Of a DNA stretch of 64,000 bases, positions 38,105 to 49,439 are shown in pieces. Each line of letters starts with the position of its first letter. Position 1 is the stretch's first letter. Location of the stretch: the NCBI GenBank assembly GCA_951640165.1, contig OX621234.1:4593001-4657000 (forward strand), written 5' to 3'. The position numbers were made by a program, and so were the translations under genes. The stretch is from Pseudoips prasinana (Eukaryota > Arthropoda > Insecta > Lepidoptera > Nolidae). Below the pieces are notes generated by a model. That model ran no database searches and had not been told where the DNA came from. It saw only the letters and a list, made by a program, of their open reading frames with translations.

Positions 38105-38300
38105 AATGTTTTTCATTTATTTATTTATTTATTTATTTAAGCACATCCAGTAGCTGTTACATCTACTTAAATCTAAAATGTTTTAATCATTACAATAATA
38201 TAGTTTAAATGTACAGCTTCTAAAGGTGCCACAACATGCACAATGACTTTGGTGAATAACACTGATAAAAAAAAACAAGGTACAGGCTAGTCAGTATCCT
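38105..38300 (-). mobile_element. LINE-G 3' end
   Basis: (ttta)n, cacatccagtagctgttaca and aaaggtgccacaacatgcac correspond to 35028-35170. Confidence 0.6.
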
Positions 38301-38309
38301 CATTTCATT

Positions 38310-39100
38310 TCATTAACTTTATCTGGTTTCATGTATTAGAATATTATAATGTACATGATTTGAAAAAATTTCGCATGTCATTGTCGACAAAATATGTGAA
38401 ACTGTAATTGTGATGACAAAAAAATCTTGTTTGTACCATATTTAGAGCGAAATAAAGGTTACTTACTTACTTCAAATAGCCGTAACTCTTTCTCAAGCTC
38501 AAGCCACTCATGGAAAATAACTTTCACAGTTATTAATTCAAGGTTAGAAGAAAATGAACTCAATGTGGAAAACCAGTGTTGGCTAATATTAAAACTCCTC
38601 AACTACAAAAAGACACAAATAGTTACAGTATAAATATGAACAGTATGGAAACTATTATTCTTATTATTCTTATTCTATTTATATTCTATATCTCTACACC
38701 TGCTCTGCCACTGTGAGCCACTGATGCATAAACGTAACACCGTCCTGGGCCAACACTTCTTGCACCAGGACGATGTTATCGATACTCCTGCCAAAAAGAT
38801 TCTGCAATTTATCTATGTTGCAGGGTTAGACAGGGAAGTTTAGTTGGAGCGGCGAGCACAATAGTTCATCACTGGACGCAGTGTTACCAGGACCTCCGGG
38901 GACTGGAAATAGCCGCCACCAGAAGAATAAGAATAGAAACTAAGCCTAGTAGATAAAATAATTAACCTACGCTCTATTGAAACAATAGGGTTGTAACTTT
39001 TTAAGATTTTTATATTCTTTTTTTTTTATTAACATATACATTTATCTTTTAAAGAGCAGTACTTAATTTTAAATACGATAACTCCTGTTTTGATTTTGCC
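38310..39100. other. Mostly unclassified
   Basis: Contains aggttacttacttactt (38452-38471) at the end of an AT-rich LINE-like stretch and a GC-richer segment (38690-38940) without a recognisable frame on either strand. Confidence 0.4.
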
Positions 39101-39105
39101 GTGTA

Positions 39106-39240
39106 CAGACGCCACCATATCAAGCTACCCCAATCTGTCAAATTTCCCCAATTAAAAGTGAACGTTATGCTTATGTGATAACGTTGAAAATCCATAAAAT
39201 AAATTTCACAGATTGGGGTAGCTGGATGTGCTGGCGTCTG
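39106..39240. mobile_element. TA-flanked MITE
   Basis: TIRs of about 43 bp beginning CAGACGCCA with gctaccccaatctgt inside; TA on both sides (39104-39105, 39241-39242). 135 bp. The left end of a second copy lies at 63513-63605. Confidence 0.75.
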
Positions 39241-39464
39241 TACTACGCAAATCGCTCGAAACCTTTTTTAAATGATCATGGAGATAAAATTATACGTGAC
39301 TACTCGTCTTGACACGGCACTCACTACTGACACTATTTTATAGTATAGTATAATATAGTATTTTATTTACGTATATGTATGTGTAATAATAATATGATCA
39401 TTAACATATTACAATAATTACAGTTTTTAGTATACCTTTTTAATTATCTCTTTTGTTCTTTTAC

Positions 39465-39660
39465 CTATGTACCACACTTTGTTGCACCATCCCCGGCATT
39501 TTTATACATTTAAATCCTATCCATCCAACGGTTGTCTGGAAGAAATCGCTTTATGCGATAAGACCGCCCATTGTACATTATAATTAATGTTTCATTGTTA
39601 AATGTTCTTTTATTTTTTTGTGTACAATAAAGTGTATTTTATTTTATTTTTATTTTATTT
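39465..39660 (+). mobile_element. LINE-U 3' UTR
   Basis: catccaacggttgtctggaa, gaaatcgctttatgcgataa, gaccgcccattgtacattat and gtgtacaataaagtgtattt; the same order occurs at 43800-43935. Coding part absent. Confidence 0.65.
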
Positions 39661-39661
39661 A

Positions 39662-39790
39662 CTGACAGCACTGCGACAACTGCCTAGTGATGTTATCGAT
39701 GCGCATGCTTGTGTGAGTGAGCCATTTCGTGCGTTTGTAGGTAGTTTCCGTACTGTATATATCATTTATACTGCGCAAGAGTGTTGCAAT
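39662..39790 (-). repeat. Repeat-O fragment
   Basis: gatgcgcatgcttgtgtgag, cgtttgtaggtagtttccgt and tttatactgcgcaagag are the reverse of 20240-20320. A further scrap (gacacggcactcactactga) lies at 39311-39330. Confidence 0.55.
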
Positions 39791-40151
39791 TTATGTAATA
39801 CTTACTCTGTTACCGTTTTGACATTCGGCAATTGAAATGCTGAGTGTGTCACGTAACAAGGTAATCCTTACATTATTCTGTCGATGTTATTTTTTAGCTG
39901 TTCGTTGTACGGGCGCAATGGATCCGGTGGTTCACAAGCGCGACCGTCGTTATAAACACAATGTACTTCATAATAATAATATGGAATACTTACCTTAATA
40001 TAGACAGAACCATTCAGACAAGATGTAATAAATTATACTACCTTTAAATTCGATACCTATTTATAAGCTTGAAAATAACTTATATAGCTAAAGAACTAAA
40101 TCATAAATGAAATGTTATAACTAAATGTTTTCTATATGTACCTAGAAATAA

Positions 40152-40386
40152 TCTATATATATAAAAATCAATGCCACTTTTCGTTGTAATGTTATAACTC
40201 AACAACGCCTTTACCGATTTGGCTAGTTTTGGTCTTGAATTATTCGTGGATGTCCAGGGAAGGTTTGTACGTAGAGAAAATTAAAGAAAAGTCTTGAAAA
40301 AGTGTAAAATCAACATTTTTTAGCAATTTAAAATATTGTTTTGTATGAATAAATGAACTTAATAATATTTTTTTTATAGCCGCTAG
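40152..40386 (+). mobile_element. Helitron Hel-K
   Basis: TCTATATATATAAAAATCAA after A; the 3' part is deleted so that tttttttatag runs straight into ccgCTAG before T. Confidence 0.8.
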
Positions 40387-40524
40387 TTATGTCTACTTAA
40401 CTTTATTACTACAAACATATTTTGACTACTTATTTACAAACGCTTCTTTGAAATCTACCTAAATAAAATGCTTTTTCATTAAATTTAAAAACAAAAGTTT
40501 ATTCAGCAAATATAATAATTATAA

Positions 40525-40868
40525 TGCCCTCCTGATCGAATATCGGCCACGGCGGCCAGTCTTAATGGAGACCAGCCAACTACGCGAGACACATAATAAT
40601 CCACAAGTATGGGCGCAAACATAGCGACAAACACTTTCTATTTCATCACTCTCATGATCCAATCGGATGACCAGCAGGTGACCCACTTGCTCGTAGCCTT
40701 AGACTGTGTCATGTAAAAGAAAACTAACAAGAAGTACAAGTGTATACCCAAGTAGTAATACCCAAGTGCTGAATAAATTTCATTATTTAATTATGGCACG
40801 AGATTCGAACCTATGACCTCATTTTCAGTGGTTGCACACGTTATCGCGAACCGATGAGGCAGTCGTAC
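40525..40868 (-). mobile_element. SINE-L, diverged
   Basis: atgccctcctgatcgaatat, cggccacggcggccagtctt and the head gattcgaacctatgacctca .. accgatgaggcagt. The middle is diverged. Confidence 0.75.
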
Positions 40869-40964
40869 TCATTCTATTAAAAAAAAACATACGGGGCAGT
40901 CTTTGGGGACTGCCGATAGAAGTGAAAACTATTTTTTCATTTCTCATACTCTGAAAGTAATAAT

Positions 40965-41335
40965 AATGTCCTCCTAGCCGAATTTCGGCCACGGCGGCCA
41001 GTCTCAACAGAGATTAGCCATCTGCGCGGGACATATTATAGTGCTCAAGTGTGTGCGCAAACACAGGAGCACTTTCTATTCCATCACTCTCATGATCCGA
41101 TGGGACACCTATGCGACACGACCGGAAAGAGGTCAGGTACAGGACCGACGGCTTTACATGCTCTCCGAGGCACGGGGGTATAATACCGCCAACTCCCAGA
41201 CTTCGGGCTGATGCTGAGATTTTTTTCTTTTTACAGAAAAGTCCCAAAATCACTTTTTTGCCCAACCCGGGATTTGAACCCAGGACCTCGTTCTCTGCGG
41301 GTGAACACGCTACCGCTAGACCAACGAGGCAGTAC
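40965..41335 (-). mobile_element. SINE-L full copy
   Basis: aatgtcctcctagccgaatt, cggccacggcggccagtctc, catgatccgatgggacacc, cgaccggaaagaggtcaggt, aggcacgggggtataatacc and the head gggatttgaacccaggacct .. agaccaacgaggcagt. Confidence 0.85.
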
Positions 41336-41429
41336 TCGGAAAGTAGTGTTTATTTGATCCGAGTAATTGGAAGATGCTACTTCGCAGCTTTGGGCGGAGT
41401 AATTGCTTCCCTCCCAAGACGAAAATATT

Positions 41430-41645
41430 TTTGATGTCAATCATCTATAGCCGCACGTAAAACACATTTCTGGCGTGGCCACGCATGCCGTGGCGACGCG
41501 TCGCCGACGCGTAATCGACTTTTTATTTTATCATTATGACATATTTAGTTCCTATCACAATATGTTCTTTTCTGCATATTACTTTTACAAAATAATGTCG
41601 ATGTTTCACATCTGCCAGGCGACCCGTGACGGCTCCCATTTTTTT
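41430..41645 (-). repeat. Repeat-E
   Basis: tttgatgtcaatcatctata, agccgcacgtaaaacacatt, ttttatcattatgacatatt, tatgttcttttctgcatatt and gatgtttcacatctgccagg, the full E order reversed. Confidence 0.75.
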
Positions 41646-41684
41646 TTTAAATAGAACTGGTTAGGCAGTCGGCTGTACAAAATA

Positions 41685-43012
41685 GAACATAATAAAGAAA
41701 AAAATACTGCGGTCATGTGAATATTCGATCAGGTCACGTAACCTGGCGCGAGTTTAAAATTTTTTACCCATCCCAAAAAAGTGCACAACGCCGCTAAAGA
41801 AGTTTTCACCTCAAATAAAAACCGGCCAAGTGCGAGTCTGACTCGCCCATGAAGGGTTCCGCAGCAGCAAGTATTTCAGTTGATTAAATGAAAGGTAAAG
41901 TGCGGTTTACGATTTATGACGCATTAAAAAAAACTACTTACTAGATTTCGTTCAAACCAATTTTTGTTGTTAGTTTACATAGTAATGTACATCATATATT
42001 TTTTTAGTGTTATCATTCTCTTATTTTAGAAGTTACAGGGGGGGGGGATACTCATTTTTCCTCTTTGGAAGTGTCTCTCGCGCAAACTATTCAGTTTAGA
42101 AAAAAAACGGTTTGAGAAACCTCAATATCATTTTTGAAGACCTATCCCTAGATGCCCCGCATGTATGGGTACGATGAAAAAAAAATTTTTGTGTTTCAGT
42201 TCTATGTATGGGGAACCCCCAAAATTAATATTATTTTTCTATTTTTGTGTTAAGATCTTAATGCGGTTAACAGAATACATCTACTTACCAAGTTTCAACA
42301 GTACAGCTCTTATAGTTTCGGAAAAAAATGGCTGTGACATACGGACGGACAGACAGACAGACATGACGAATCTATAAGGGTTCCGTTTTTTGCCATTTGG
42401 CTACGGAACCCTAAAAAGCTCTCCGTCTTGCGTATATTTGATCAGGTCACATGTCCTGACGCGAGTTTAACATTTTTTACCCATCCCAAAAAAGTGCACA
42501 ACGCCGCTAAAGAAGGTTCCACTTCCAAAATGCTGCGGTCAAATGAGTGTATAAACGGCTAATGTGAATTTAAAAAAAGGCCCTCCGTCTTGCGAATATT
42601 CGATCAGGTCACGTGTCCTGACGCGAGTTAACATTTTTACCCATTCCAAAATAGTGCACAACGCCGCTAAAAAAGGTTTCATTTCCAAAATGCTGCGGTC
42701 AAATGACTGTATAAACGGCTAATGTGAATTAAAAAAAGGCCCTCCGTCTTGCGAATATTCGATCAGGTCACGTGTCCTGACGCGAGTTAACATTTTTACC
42801 CATCCCAAAAAAGTGCACAACGCCGCTAAAAAAGGTTTCATTTCCAAAATGCTGCGGTCAAATGACTGTATAAACGGCTAATGTGAATTAAAAAACGCCC
42901 TCCGTCTTGCGAATATTCGATCAGGTCACGTATCCTGATGCGAGTTTAACATTTTTTACCCATCCCAAAAAAGTGCACAACGCCGCTAAAGAAGGTTCCA
43001 CTTAAAAAAAAT
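41685..43012 (+). repeat. 159-bp tandem array, opened by Repeat-S
   Basis: Starts of the word ctccgtcttgcg lie at 42421, 42583, 42742 and 42900 (spacing 162, 159 and 158). Each unit contains gatcaggtcacgtgtcctga, cccatcccaaaaaagtgcac, aacgccgctaaa and tataaacggctaatgtgaat. A diverged unit lies left of the S element (41700-41816), so S landed inside the array. Confidence 0.85.
41817..42418 (+). repeat. Repeat-S full copy
   Basis: aaccggccaagtgcgagtct start, gaagggttccgcagcagcaa, a G run at 42038-42046, and the end tggctacggaaccctaaaa. Lies within the tandem array. Confidence 0.85.
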
Positions 43013-43290
43013 GCTAGTGCAATCGGTGTCCGGTATAGTGACACACGAAAATCCCAGATATAAGAAATTCCCGGTCGGTATCGTATCAAATTCCCAAGCC
43101 AACCAGAAGCATGCTTATTACGGAAACGGAGGGCAATGATCTTCATATATTAGGCCAAGTTTATTGGGTCAAGGCCACTGGGCTATTATAGAGACGCTTC
43201 TTCCAAGCGAAAGCTTGATATCCAAACAAGGTCAATGTAGCTACTTTAATATGTATAAAAGATAAATATGCACCAACAGTTCTTAGTTAG

Positions 43291-43640
43291 TCATTATAAA
43301 CGTGAAAGTTTGTGAGTATGGATGGATGTTGGTTACTCTTTCACGTAAAAACTACTGAATGGATTTTAATGAAACTTTACAATAATATAGATTACATCAG
43401 AATAACACATAGGCTACAATTTATAAAGATATTGTGGTGATTGTCCAAATTATGGCGATAAGTGTCAAGTAAGTATGAAAAAATCTACCATTTGCGAGCT
43501 ATTCCGGCGTACACTGCCAAAACCGCTAGAGGTACACATCCTACTAATATTATTATTATAAATGCTAAAGTTGGTTACCTAATCTTTTCTGCCAAAACTA
43601 CTTAAAAGCGGGTGAAACAGCGGGGCATGCTAGTATATTT
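43291..43640 (+). mobile_element. Helitron Hel-J, composite
   Basis: attataaacgtgaaagtttg, ttactctttcacgtaaaaac, aatggattttaatgaaactt, the block ending ccgctagaggtacaca, then a second 5' end TCCTACTAATATTATTATTA and a 3' end aagcgggtgaaacagcgggg. Confidence 0.65.
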
Positions 43641-43769
43641 GTCTTTTTGGACACAAATAGTTTTACAGTTAGTTGTAGGATATATGTATTATATGCTTAT
43701 TAACATACTTTTATTTGTGAAGTCATGCTAAGTATTTGATATGCAATATATTTATCACAGTTCCTAAGA

Positions 43770-43935
43770 ATAATTTATTTGTTGCACTCCTACTACTTTT
43801 TACTTTACTCTCAGTTCCTATTCATCCAAAGGTTGTCTGGATGAGATCGCCGCCCGTTGTACATTATGTTCTTTATATTTAATGTATTTTATTTCCGTTT
43901 GAGTGTGTACAATAGAGAGTATGCTATCTATCTAT
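43770..43935 (+). mobile_element. LINE-U 3' UTR
   Basis: catccaaaggttgtctggat, gagatcgccgcccgttgtac, tgagtgtgtacaatagagag and a (ctat)n end. Confidence 0.6.
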
Positions 43936-45489
43936 TGTGAACAGTAGTGGTGAACAGGAGTACAGTTACTACTTTATAAGTTTTTCGAATAAACTGGCTA
44001 CTTTAGAATCATCACATAAGTATTTATTATGTGTATTTATATTACTGCAACATACATCGTTGGGATGAAGATAAACTATATATTGAGATATTGTATTAGG
44101 TTTTACAACAAGCTTCCTACTCACACCTAGACACGCGGCAGCGTGTTAAGCCAAGCTCAAGTAACATTACTTTCAAGAAGCACCGTGTGTATTACACGAA
44201 CTATTTCGAGCCACTTTTAACCTCCTCATAGCTCAAAAACTATTTCACATATATGTGTCAAATTAGGCTCATACATTGAGACTTGTGAGATACGTATGTG
44301 CTCCAAATTATCATCACATATCATAAACACATCTCATATTCCGATATCATACGAATTATATTATAGCCTTCGTAAGTTCTAAACCTGTTACTTGTCGATT
44401 CTTATTTTATTATTCCAAATTTTTTACTTGCTGGTAGAAACTAGCCATTGAACAAAATAATTTGTATATGAGAACTAGCCAAGTCATACCTTAGGCTACA
44501 ATATATTATCCTAAGTTATAATAAGAAATGATATTTTATGTGTTATAAATAAATTAGAACTTGGCACATTTAGATCTGACTTCTTTATTCGTTGAAGTCA
44601 ACAACCAAGGCATATATCGTAATATTGAACTTGGCTCTCATTTCACATTTATGATTTGGTGCGATTACTGATCTACCTGATACAAGTTTCAAGACAGATA
44701 TCAAACAATTGTACAATTCATTTTAAGACAGAGCCAGATTTTTTAAATGTTATTACCATATTACAGATAGTCCTTGTAACGTAATAGAATACTCTTGTCT
44801 ATATGGCTGTAAGATCTCCAGCGAGCAGTGTGTAGGAAGGTGCCAAGCGCCAGATATCTCTGTCATCCTAATACTGGTTTCGTACTGTTGCTGTTTAGGG
44901 TTTTATTTTGTTGTTGTTAGGGTACTTCTGACCTGGAGCTACTTTATTGAGAACATATCGGAATAAATATAATAAATATCTGTATCACATACAAATGGTT
45001 TTTACAGTATTTCAATTATAAATATTGCGATTAATACATATAAAAACGTACTTTAATTTGTACTAAACGTTTTACATGAGGTGTTTTTGAACAATACTTA
45101 AATAAAAGATAATAAAAAAGTTCTACTTTTCAAAATTCTAATAAACAACCGGATGATAGGAAGCTAAATTGAAAGTGAAGTTCCTTTAGGCACAATTAGC
45201 CAAGTGTATTACTTGAGAGTAGGCTCAGAAATTATTTTCCAAGTCATGTACATACTTATTGATTTTTAATAATATTATGCAGTCCGTTTAAGCTTACAAA
45301 AAAAATATCCTGGTACATATATCCGACAAACGTTTTTCTGCCGCCGACTGAGTTTATGAGTTTTTCAACGGGAGTACTTAACACCTAATCAAACCTAACA
45401 CAAATTCATTAGGTCGGCATAAATTTCGTAGTGGATTCTGTCGTCGACTCACTTATAAATAAATCACTCTCGACGGGTTATGGTAAAGT
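43936..45489. other. Low-repeat stretch, nothing recognised
   Basis: No repeat shared with the window and no convincing frame. It may hold the damaged upstream part of the LINE at 45490: the +1 frame reads open from about 45420 (SVVDSLINKSLSTGYGKV) but the residues do not resemble the expected region. Confidence 0.5.
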
Positions 45490-47211
45490 ATGTGGTATGG
45501 TAAGCGTACTTCTGGGTGTGCATATGATGAAATGTGCGAGGCTAGAAAAGTATTTAAATCAAGATTAAAATGGTGCCAAAAGCACGAGGACCAAATTAAA
45601 ATGGATATTCTGGCCTCGCACCATTCTAAAAATGATTTCCGGGGTTTTTGGAAGCATACATCTAAGTTGCAGCCGAAGCCGGGTATCCCTGTGAGTGTCG
45701 GCGGCGTCAGTAATCCAGAAGATATAGCGAACATCTTTAAGGAAAAATTTTTTGTTAGTTCTCCTTTGGGACCTTCGAAGGTGGTGCTTGATTCTGAGTC
45801 CGGCATGGCAGTCAACGTAAAGTTTACAGCAAGCGAGATCGCCAGCGCCATAAAATCTATGCCACGGGGTAAGTCCCCTGGACATGACGGACTCAGCATC
45901 GAACACCTCCGATACGCTGGACCGCACTTACCTCGAGTTCTTGGTATGCTTTATGGTTTCTGTATAAGCCATAGTTATATGCCGGCCGAAATGATTAGGA
46001 CTATAGTTATTCCGATACCTAAAAATAAAACAGGTGACCTTGCGGATAGCAATAACTATAGGCCTATCTCTTTGGCTACCGTGATCTCGAAAGTCTTTGA
46101 CGGCATGCTTAACACACAACTAAATAAGTGCTCTCCGATACATGACAACCAATTTGGGTTCCGTCCAGGGTTGTCAACAGAGAGTGCGGTGTTGTGTCTT
46201 AAGCATGCTATCTCATACTACACGAAACGCGATACACCTGTATATGCCTGCTTCCTCGATCTATCTAGGGCGTTTGATTCGGTTTCCTACGATATTCTCT
46301 GGAATAAGATACTTAATACTCTACCATCTGAACTAATTAACGTTTTTAAATATTGGTATGGAAACCAGATCAACAATGTACGATGGGCTGGATCATTGTC
46401 ACGTCCATACAGGTTGGAATGCGGGGTGAGACAGGGGGGGTTGAGCTCGCCAACGCTCTTCAATCTGTATGTGAATGATCTAATATGTAAGCTCAGCAGT
46501 GCTAGAGTCGGTTGTTACATCGATGGTGTTTGCGTTAACAATATCTGGTACGCCGACGATCTAGTTTTAATCAGTGCATCACCTTGTGGCCTTAGGAAAT
46601 TGTTAGCACAATGTGAAGAGTACACTACAATACATGGTTTGACGTATAACATTAAAAAGTCAGTCGTCATGGTATTTGAAGCCAGGGGTAAAACAGTAGA
46701 GAAAGTACCACCTTTAATACTTAACAGCTCACCTCTACAGATAGTACGTGAATTTAAATACCTTGGTCATGTATTGACCCCTGACCTCAAAGACAATGGT
46801 GATATTGAGAGGGAGCGTAGAGCGTTGTCGGTCAGAGCGAATATGCTAGCCCGCAGGTTTGCGCGCTGTTCACTTGGTGTCAAAATAACGCTCTTTCGAG
46901 CCTACTGTACAAACTTTTACACCTGCAGCTTGTGGGCTGGATATACTCAACGATCCTACAACGCTCTACGCGTACAATACAACAATGCGTTTAGGGTGCT
47001 GGTAGGGCTGCCCCGTTTCTGTAGTGCGTCGGGAATGTTCGCAGATGCACATGTAGATTGTTTTTATGCAACAATGCGTAAAAGATGCGGTTCTCTGGTG
47101 CATAGGGTGCGGACCAGCTCTAACAGTATCCTAAACATGATTGCAAGTAGGTTGGACTGCGCCTACATAAGTCGTTGCTGTGCCGTCTCCCATGGCTTGT
47201 CGCGGGGATGA
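45490..47211 (+). CDS. LINE reverse transcriptase (ORF2, lacks N-terminus)
   Basis: An uninterrupted 573-codon frame of a CR1/Rex1-like non-LTR retrotransposon. It would copy element RNA into DNA at a nicked chromosomal target. In order: linker region (RKVFKSRLKWCQKHEDQ, 19-35), NNYRPISL (188-195), FGFRP (222-226), motif A DLSRAFD with catalytic Asp (257-263), VRQGGLSSPTLFNLY (313-327), motif C YADD with two catalytic Asp (354-357), YNIKKS, then the C-terminal FKYLGHVLTPDLKDNGDIER block and a thumb-like Cys/Arg-rich tail. All RT catalytic residues are present. The apurinic endonuclease domain expected upstream is missing, and a TAA lies just before the first Met (45481-45489 region), so the copy is 5'-truncated. 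It matches 33700-34599 closely. A (ttcta)n tail ends the element at about 47315. Confidence 0.85.
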   Translation: MWYGKRTSGCAYDEMCEARKVFKSRLKWCQKHEDQIKMDILASHHSKNDFRGFWKHTSKLQPKPGIPVSVGGVSNPEDIANIFKEKFFVSSPLGPSKVVLDSESGMAVNVKFTASEIASAIKSMPRGKSPGHDGLSIEHLRYAGPHLPRVLGMLYGFCISHSYMPAEMIRTIVIPIPKNKTGDLADSNNYRPISLATVISKVFDGMLNTQLNKCSPIHDNQFGFRPGLSTESAVLCLKHAISYYTKRDTPVYACFLDLSRAFDSVSYDILWNKILNTLPSELINVFKYWYGNQINNVRWAGSLSRPYRLECGVRQGGLSSPTLFNLYVNDLICKLSSARVGCYIDGVCVNNIWYADDLVLISASPCGLRKLLAQCEEYTTIHGLTYNIKKSVVMVFEARGKTVEKVPPLILNSSPLQIVREFKYLGHVLTPDLKDNGDIERERRALSVRANMLARRFARCSLGVKITLFRAYCTNFYTCSLWAGYTQRSYNALRVQYNNAFRVLVGLPRFCSASGMFADAHVDCFYATMRKRCGSLVHRVRTSSNSILNMIASRLDCAYISRCCAVSHGLSRG

Positions 47212-47317
47212 CGGTTACAGGGTAATAAAAATGTATGTTACTAACATAGCTGTAAGTCCTACTAACATATATGAGTCATAGCTACTTGAAAAATAAATTT
47301 TCTATTCTATTCTATGC
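47212..47317 (+). mobile_element. 3' UTR and tail of the LINE
   Basis: Short A/T-rich UTR with aaaaataaattt and the tail (ctatt)3; the same tail unit ends the LINE at 12286-13115. Confidence 0.65.
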
Positions 47318-47424
47318 GGCAGAGAAACCTCGGTTTTTTGTTCCAAGATTAAAAAAGTACTTTTTAAATTTTTTAAGGATTCTTTTACTTTTCTAAAACT
47401 ATGTTTAATATAACTATATCCATA

Positions 47425-47815
47425 CTAGCTGTGCCCCGCAGTTTCACCCGCGTTAAAGTAGTTTTGGTGTAAAAGAGTAACAAAAACACATCCATTTCTA
47501 GAATCTATACCTACTCACAAACTTTCGCATTTATAATATAAGTACGATGTGTACCTCTAGCAGTTTTGGCCATGCACGCCGGAATAACTCGCAGATGGTA
47601 GATTTTTTCCTACTTACTTGTCACTTATCGTCATATTTTCAATTCACACAATATCTTTATAAATTGTAGCTTATGTGTTATTCTGATGTATAAGCTATAT
47701 TATTGTAAAGTTTCATTAAAATCCGTTCAATAGTTTTTACGTGAAAGAGTAACAGAGAAAATCCATCCATCCATCCATACTTACAAAATGTCGCGTTTAG
47801 AATGTTAGTAGGATA
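47425..47815 (-). mobile_element. Helitron Hel-J, composite
   Basis: CTAG end with ctgtgccccgcagtttcacc, tggtgtaaaagagtaacaaa, tataatataagtacgatgtg, tacctctagcagttttggcc, then the long block to acgtgaaagagtaacag and gaatgttagtaggat. Confidence 0.7.
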
Positions 47816-48094
47816 GATATATTCACAATACAATAACTAATTCAGTTGATATGTATGTGAGATTGCAAGACATGCGACACGAGGAGCCGTATCTGTAATG
47901 GACAGCTGTTCTCATTAGGATATGGTAATGCCGCGAGTGTATTATGCATTCGATTGTGATCTAGATACCCACCCACCCGTAGTCAACAGGTACAATGATA
48001 GCATCTTTAACACTAACTCTAAATACACTACTTATACTGGGTTTTAAAAGTAAGCACATACTTACTTACACTTACTTTTCGTATGGGCAGTGGT

Positions 48095-48335
48095 TTGATA
48101 AAGACGGGCCTGTTGGCGTGGCTTTCACGTCGGAGGTCGTGGGTTCGATTCCCACCCAGGACAAATATTTGTGTGCATGAACATGTCTGTTTGTCTTGAG
48201 TCTGAGTGTATAAGTATGTATTTACAAAAGAAGTATATGTAGTATATCAGTTATCTGGTTTCCATAGTACAAGCTCTGCTTAGTTTGGGATCAGGTGGCC
48301 GTGTGTAAATAATGTCCCAGGATATTATTATATTA
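48095..48335 (+). mobile_element. SINE-C full copy
   Basis: ggcctgttggcgtggctttc, tcgtgggttcgattcccacc, gtgcatgaacatgtctgttt, ggtttccatagtacaagctc and tgtcccaggatattatta. Confidence 0.85.
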
Positions 48336-48344
48336 ATATTAATA

Positions 48345-48552
48345 TCTGAGAGTCTCCGTGCTTCGGAGGGCACTATTGGTTATTAGCCTAGTGTCAGAGT
48401 TGTTCAGGCCGCCCAGTAGGCTTTTGACATGGCTAACGACTGTTGTCTAATGACCGACAGCTTAACATGACGTCCGCGAGAGAGGTTCAGATATTAAACC
48501 ACTTTAGTTGCTTAACCTCACCGATCGCTTACTTTTTTTTTACATGACGAAT
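48345..48552 (-). mobile_element. 5S-SINE
   Basis: tgagagtctccgtgcttcgg, ccgcccagtaggcttttgac, tggctaacgactgttg and the 5S-like head remnant ttgcttaacctcaccgatcg. The outer 5' part of the head is missing. Confidence 0.7.
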
Positions 48553-48734
48553 ACAGTTATCCTAGGAATCTTTTGTTGGCAGAGTATATCCAGGGACAAG
48601 TAAATAAAAACGTAATTTGATTACTTTAACACGCATGCATTGATTCCGGCACTTAACTAGGTAGGAACTAACTTAATAGATAATACGGCGCGCGCGGGCG
48701 CATCGGCCTGCTCGTACCTACATACAGCCAACAT

Positions 48735-48978
48735 TAAGGGCTCTACTTGCTAAGTCGCCGAACACTGATTTCTTAAATGGCGTTCAAATAAATAAATGTT
48801 AAAAATTACTTAATCATTCGTTAAATCGGCTTCAATGTTGACAATCGATTCCGGACCATTTATGACGCCACATGTGGTCATGGAAGCCGATTTAACCTTT
48901 TAAGACATTTTTAACCTTTATTTATTTGAACACCATTTAAGAAATCAAAGTTCGGCTACTAAGCCGTTAGGGCCCCAG
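48735..48978. mobile_element. MITE-Q, compact copy
   Basis: Both TIRs present (ggctctacttgctaagtcgc and gttcggctactaagccgtta gggcc); internal aatcgattccggaccattta. 244 bp. It lacks the LINE found in the 26265 copy. Confidence 0.8.
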
Positions 48979-49176
48979 GTAGGCACAAGCAGGCTACGTC
49001 GTCCATCTTTAACATCTTTTACTGCTTCACCAGAGTAAACTTAGGGACCGGTGAGAACATCTAGCTATGAGCGCCTCAGGAAGTACGGAAACTGTCCCAA
49101 GTTCACACCTCAATTTCATGCCAGGACAACCGATCTCCATGGTGACCAGCCATCTGCCGGGACCTTATATAGTTTT

Positions 49177-49414
49177 GACGGTCACCATAGCTTAGTTGGT
49201 AGTGCTCCTGCCTACGAAGCTGGTGGTCCTGGGTTCGAATCCCGGTAAGTGCAAATATTTGTGTGATGAGCACGAATATTTGTTTCTGAGCCATGGATGT
49301 TTTCTATGTATATATGTATTTATCTATCTATATAAGTATGTATATCGTCGCCTGGTACCCATAGTACAAGCTTTGCTTAGTTTGGGGCTAGGATGATCTG
49401 TGTGACATTGTCCC
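49177..49414 (+). mobile_element. SINE-B full copy
   Basis: ggtcaccatagcttagttgg head, gggttcgaatcccggtaag, gcacgaatatttgtttctg and gtgtgacattgtccc end with (att)n. Confidence 0.85.
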
Positions 49415-49439
49415 CAGATATTATTATTATTTATTATTA

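Noticed and set aside
45453..45927. Minus-strand frames of 120-148 codons under the LINE
   Set aside because: Shadows of the plus-strand reverse transcriptase, which carries all RT motifs.
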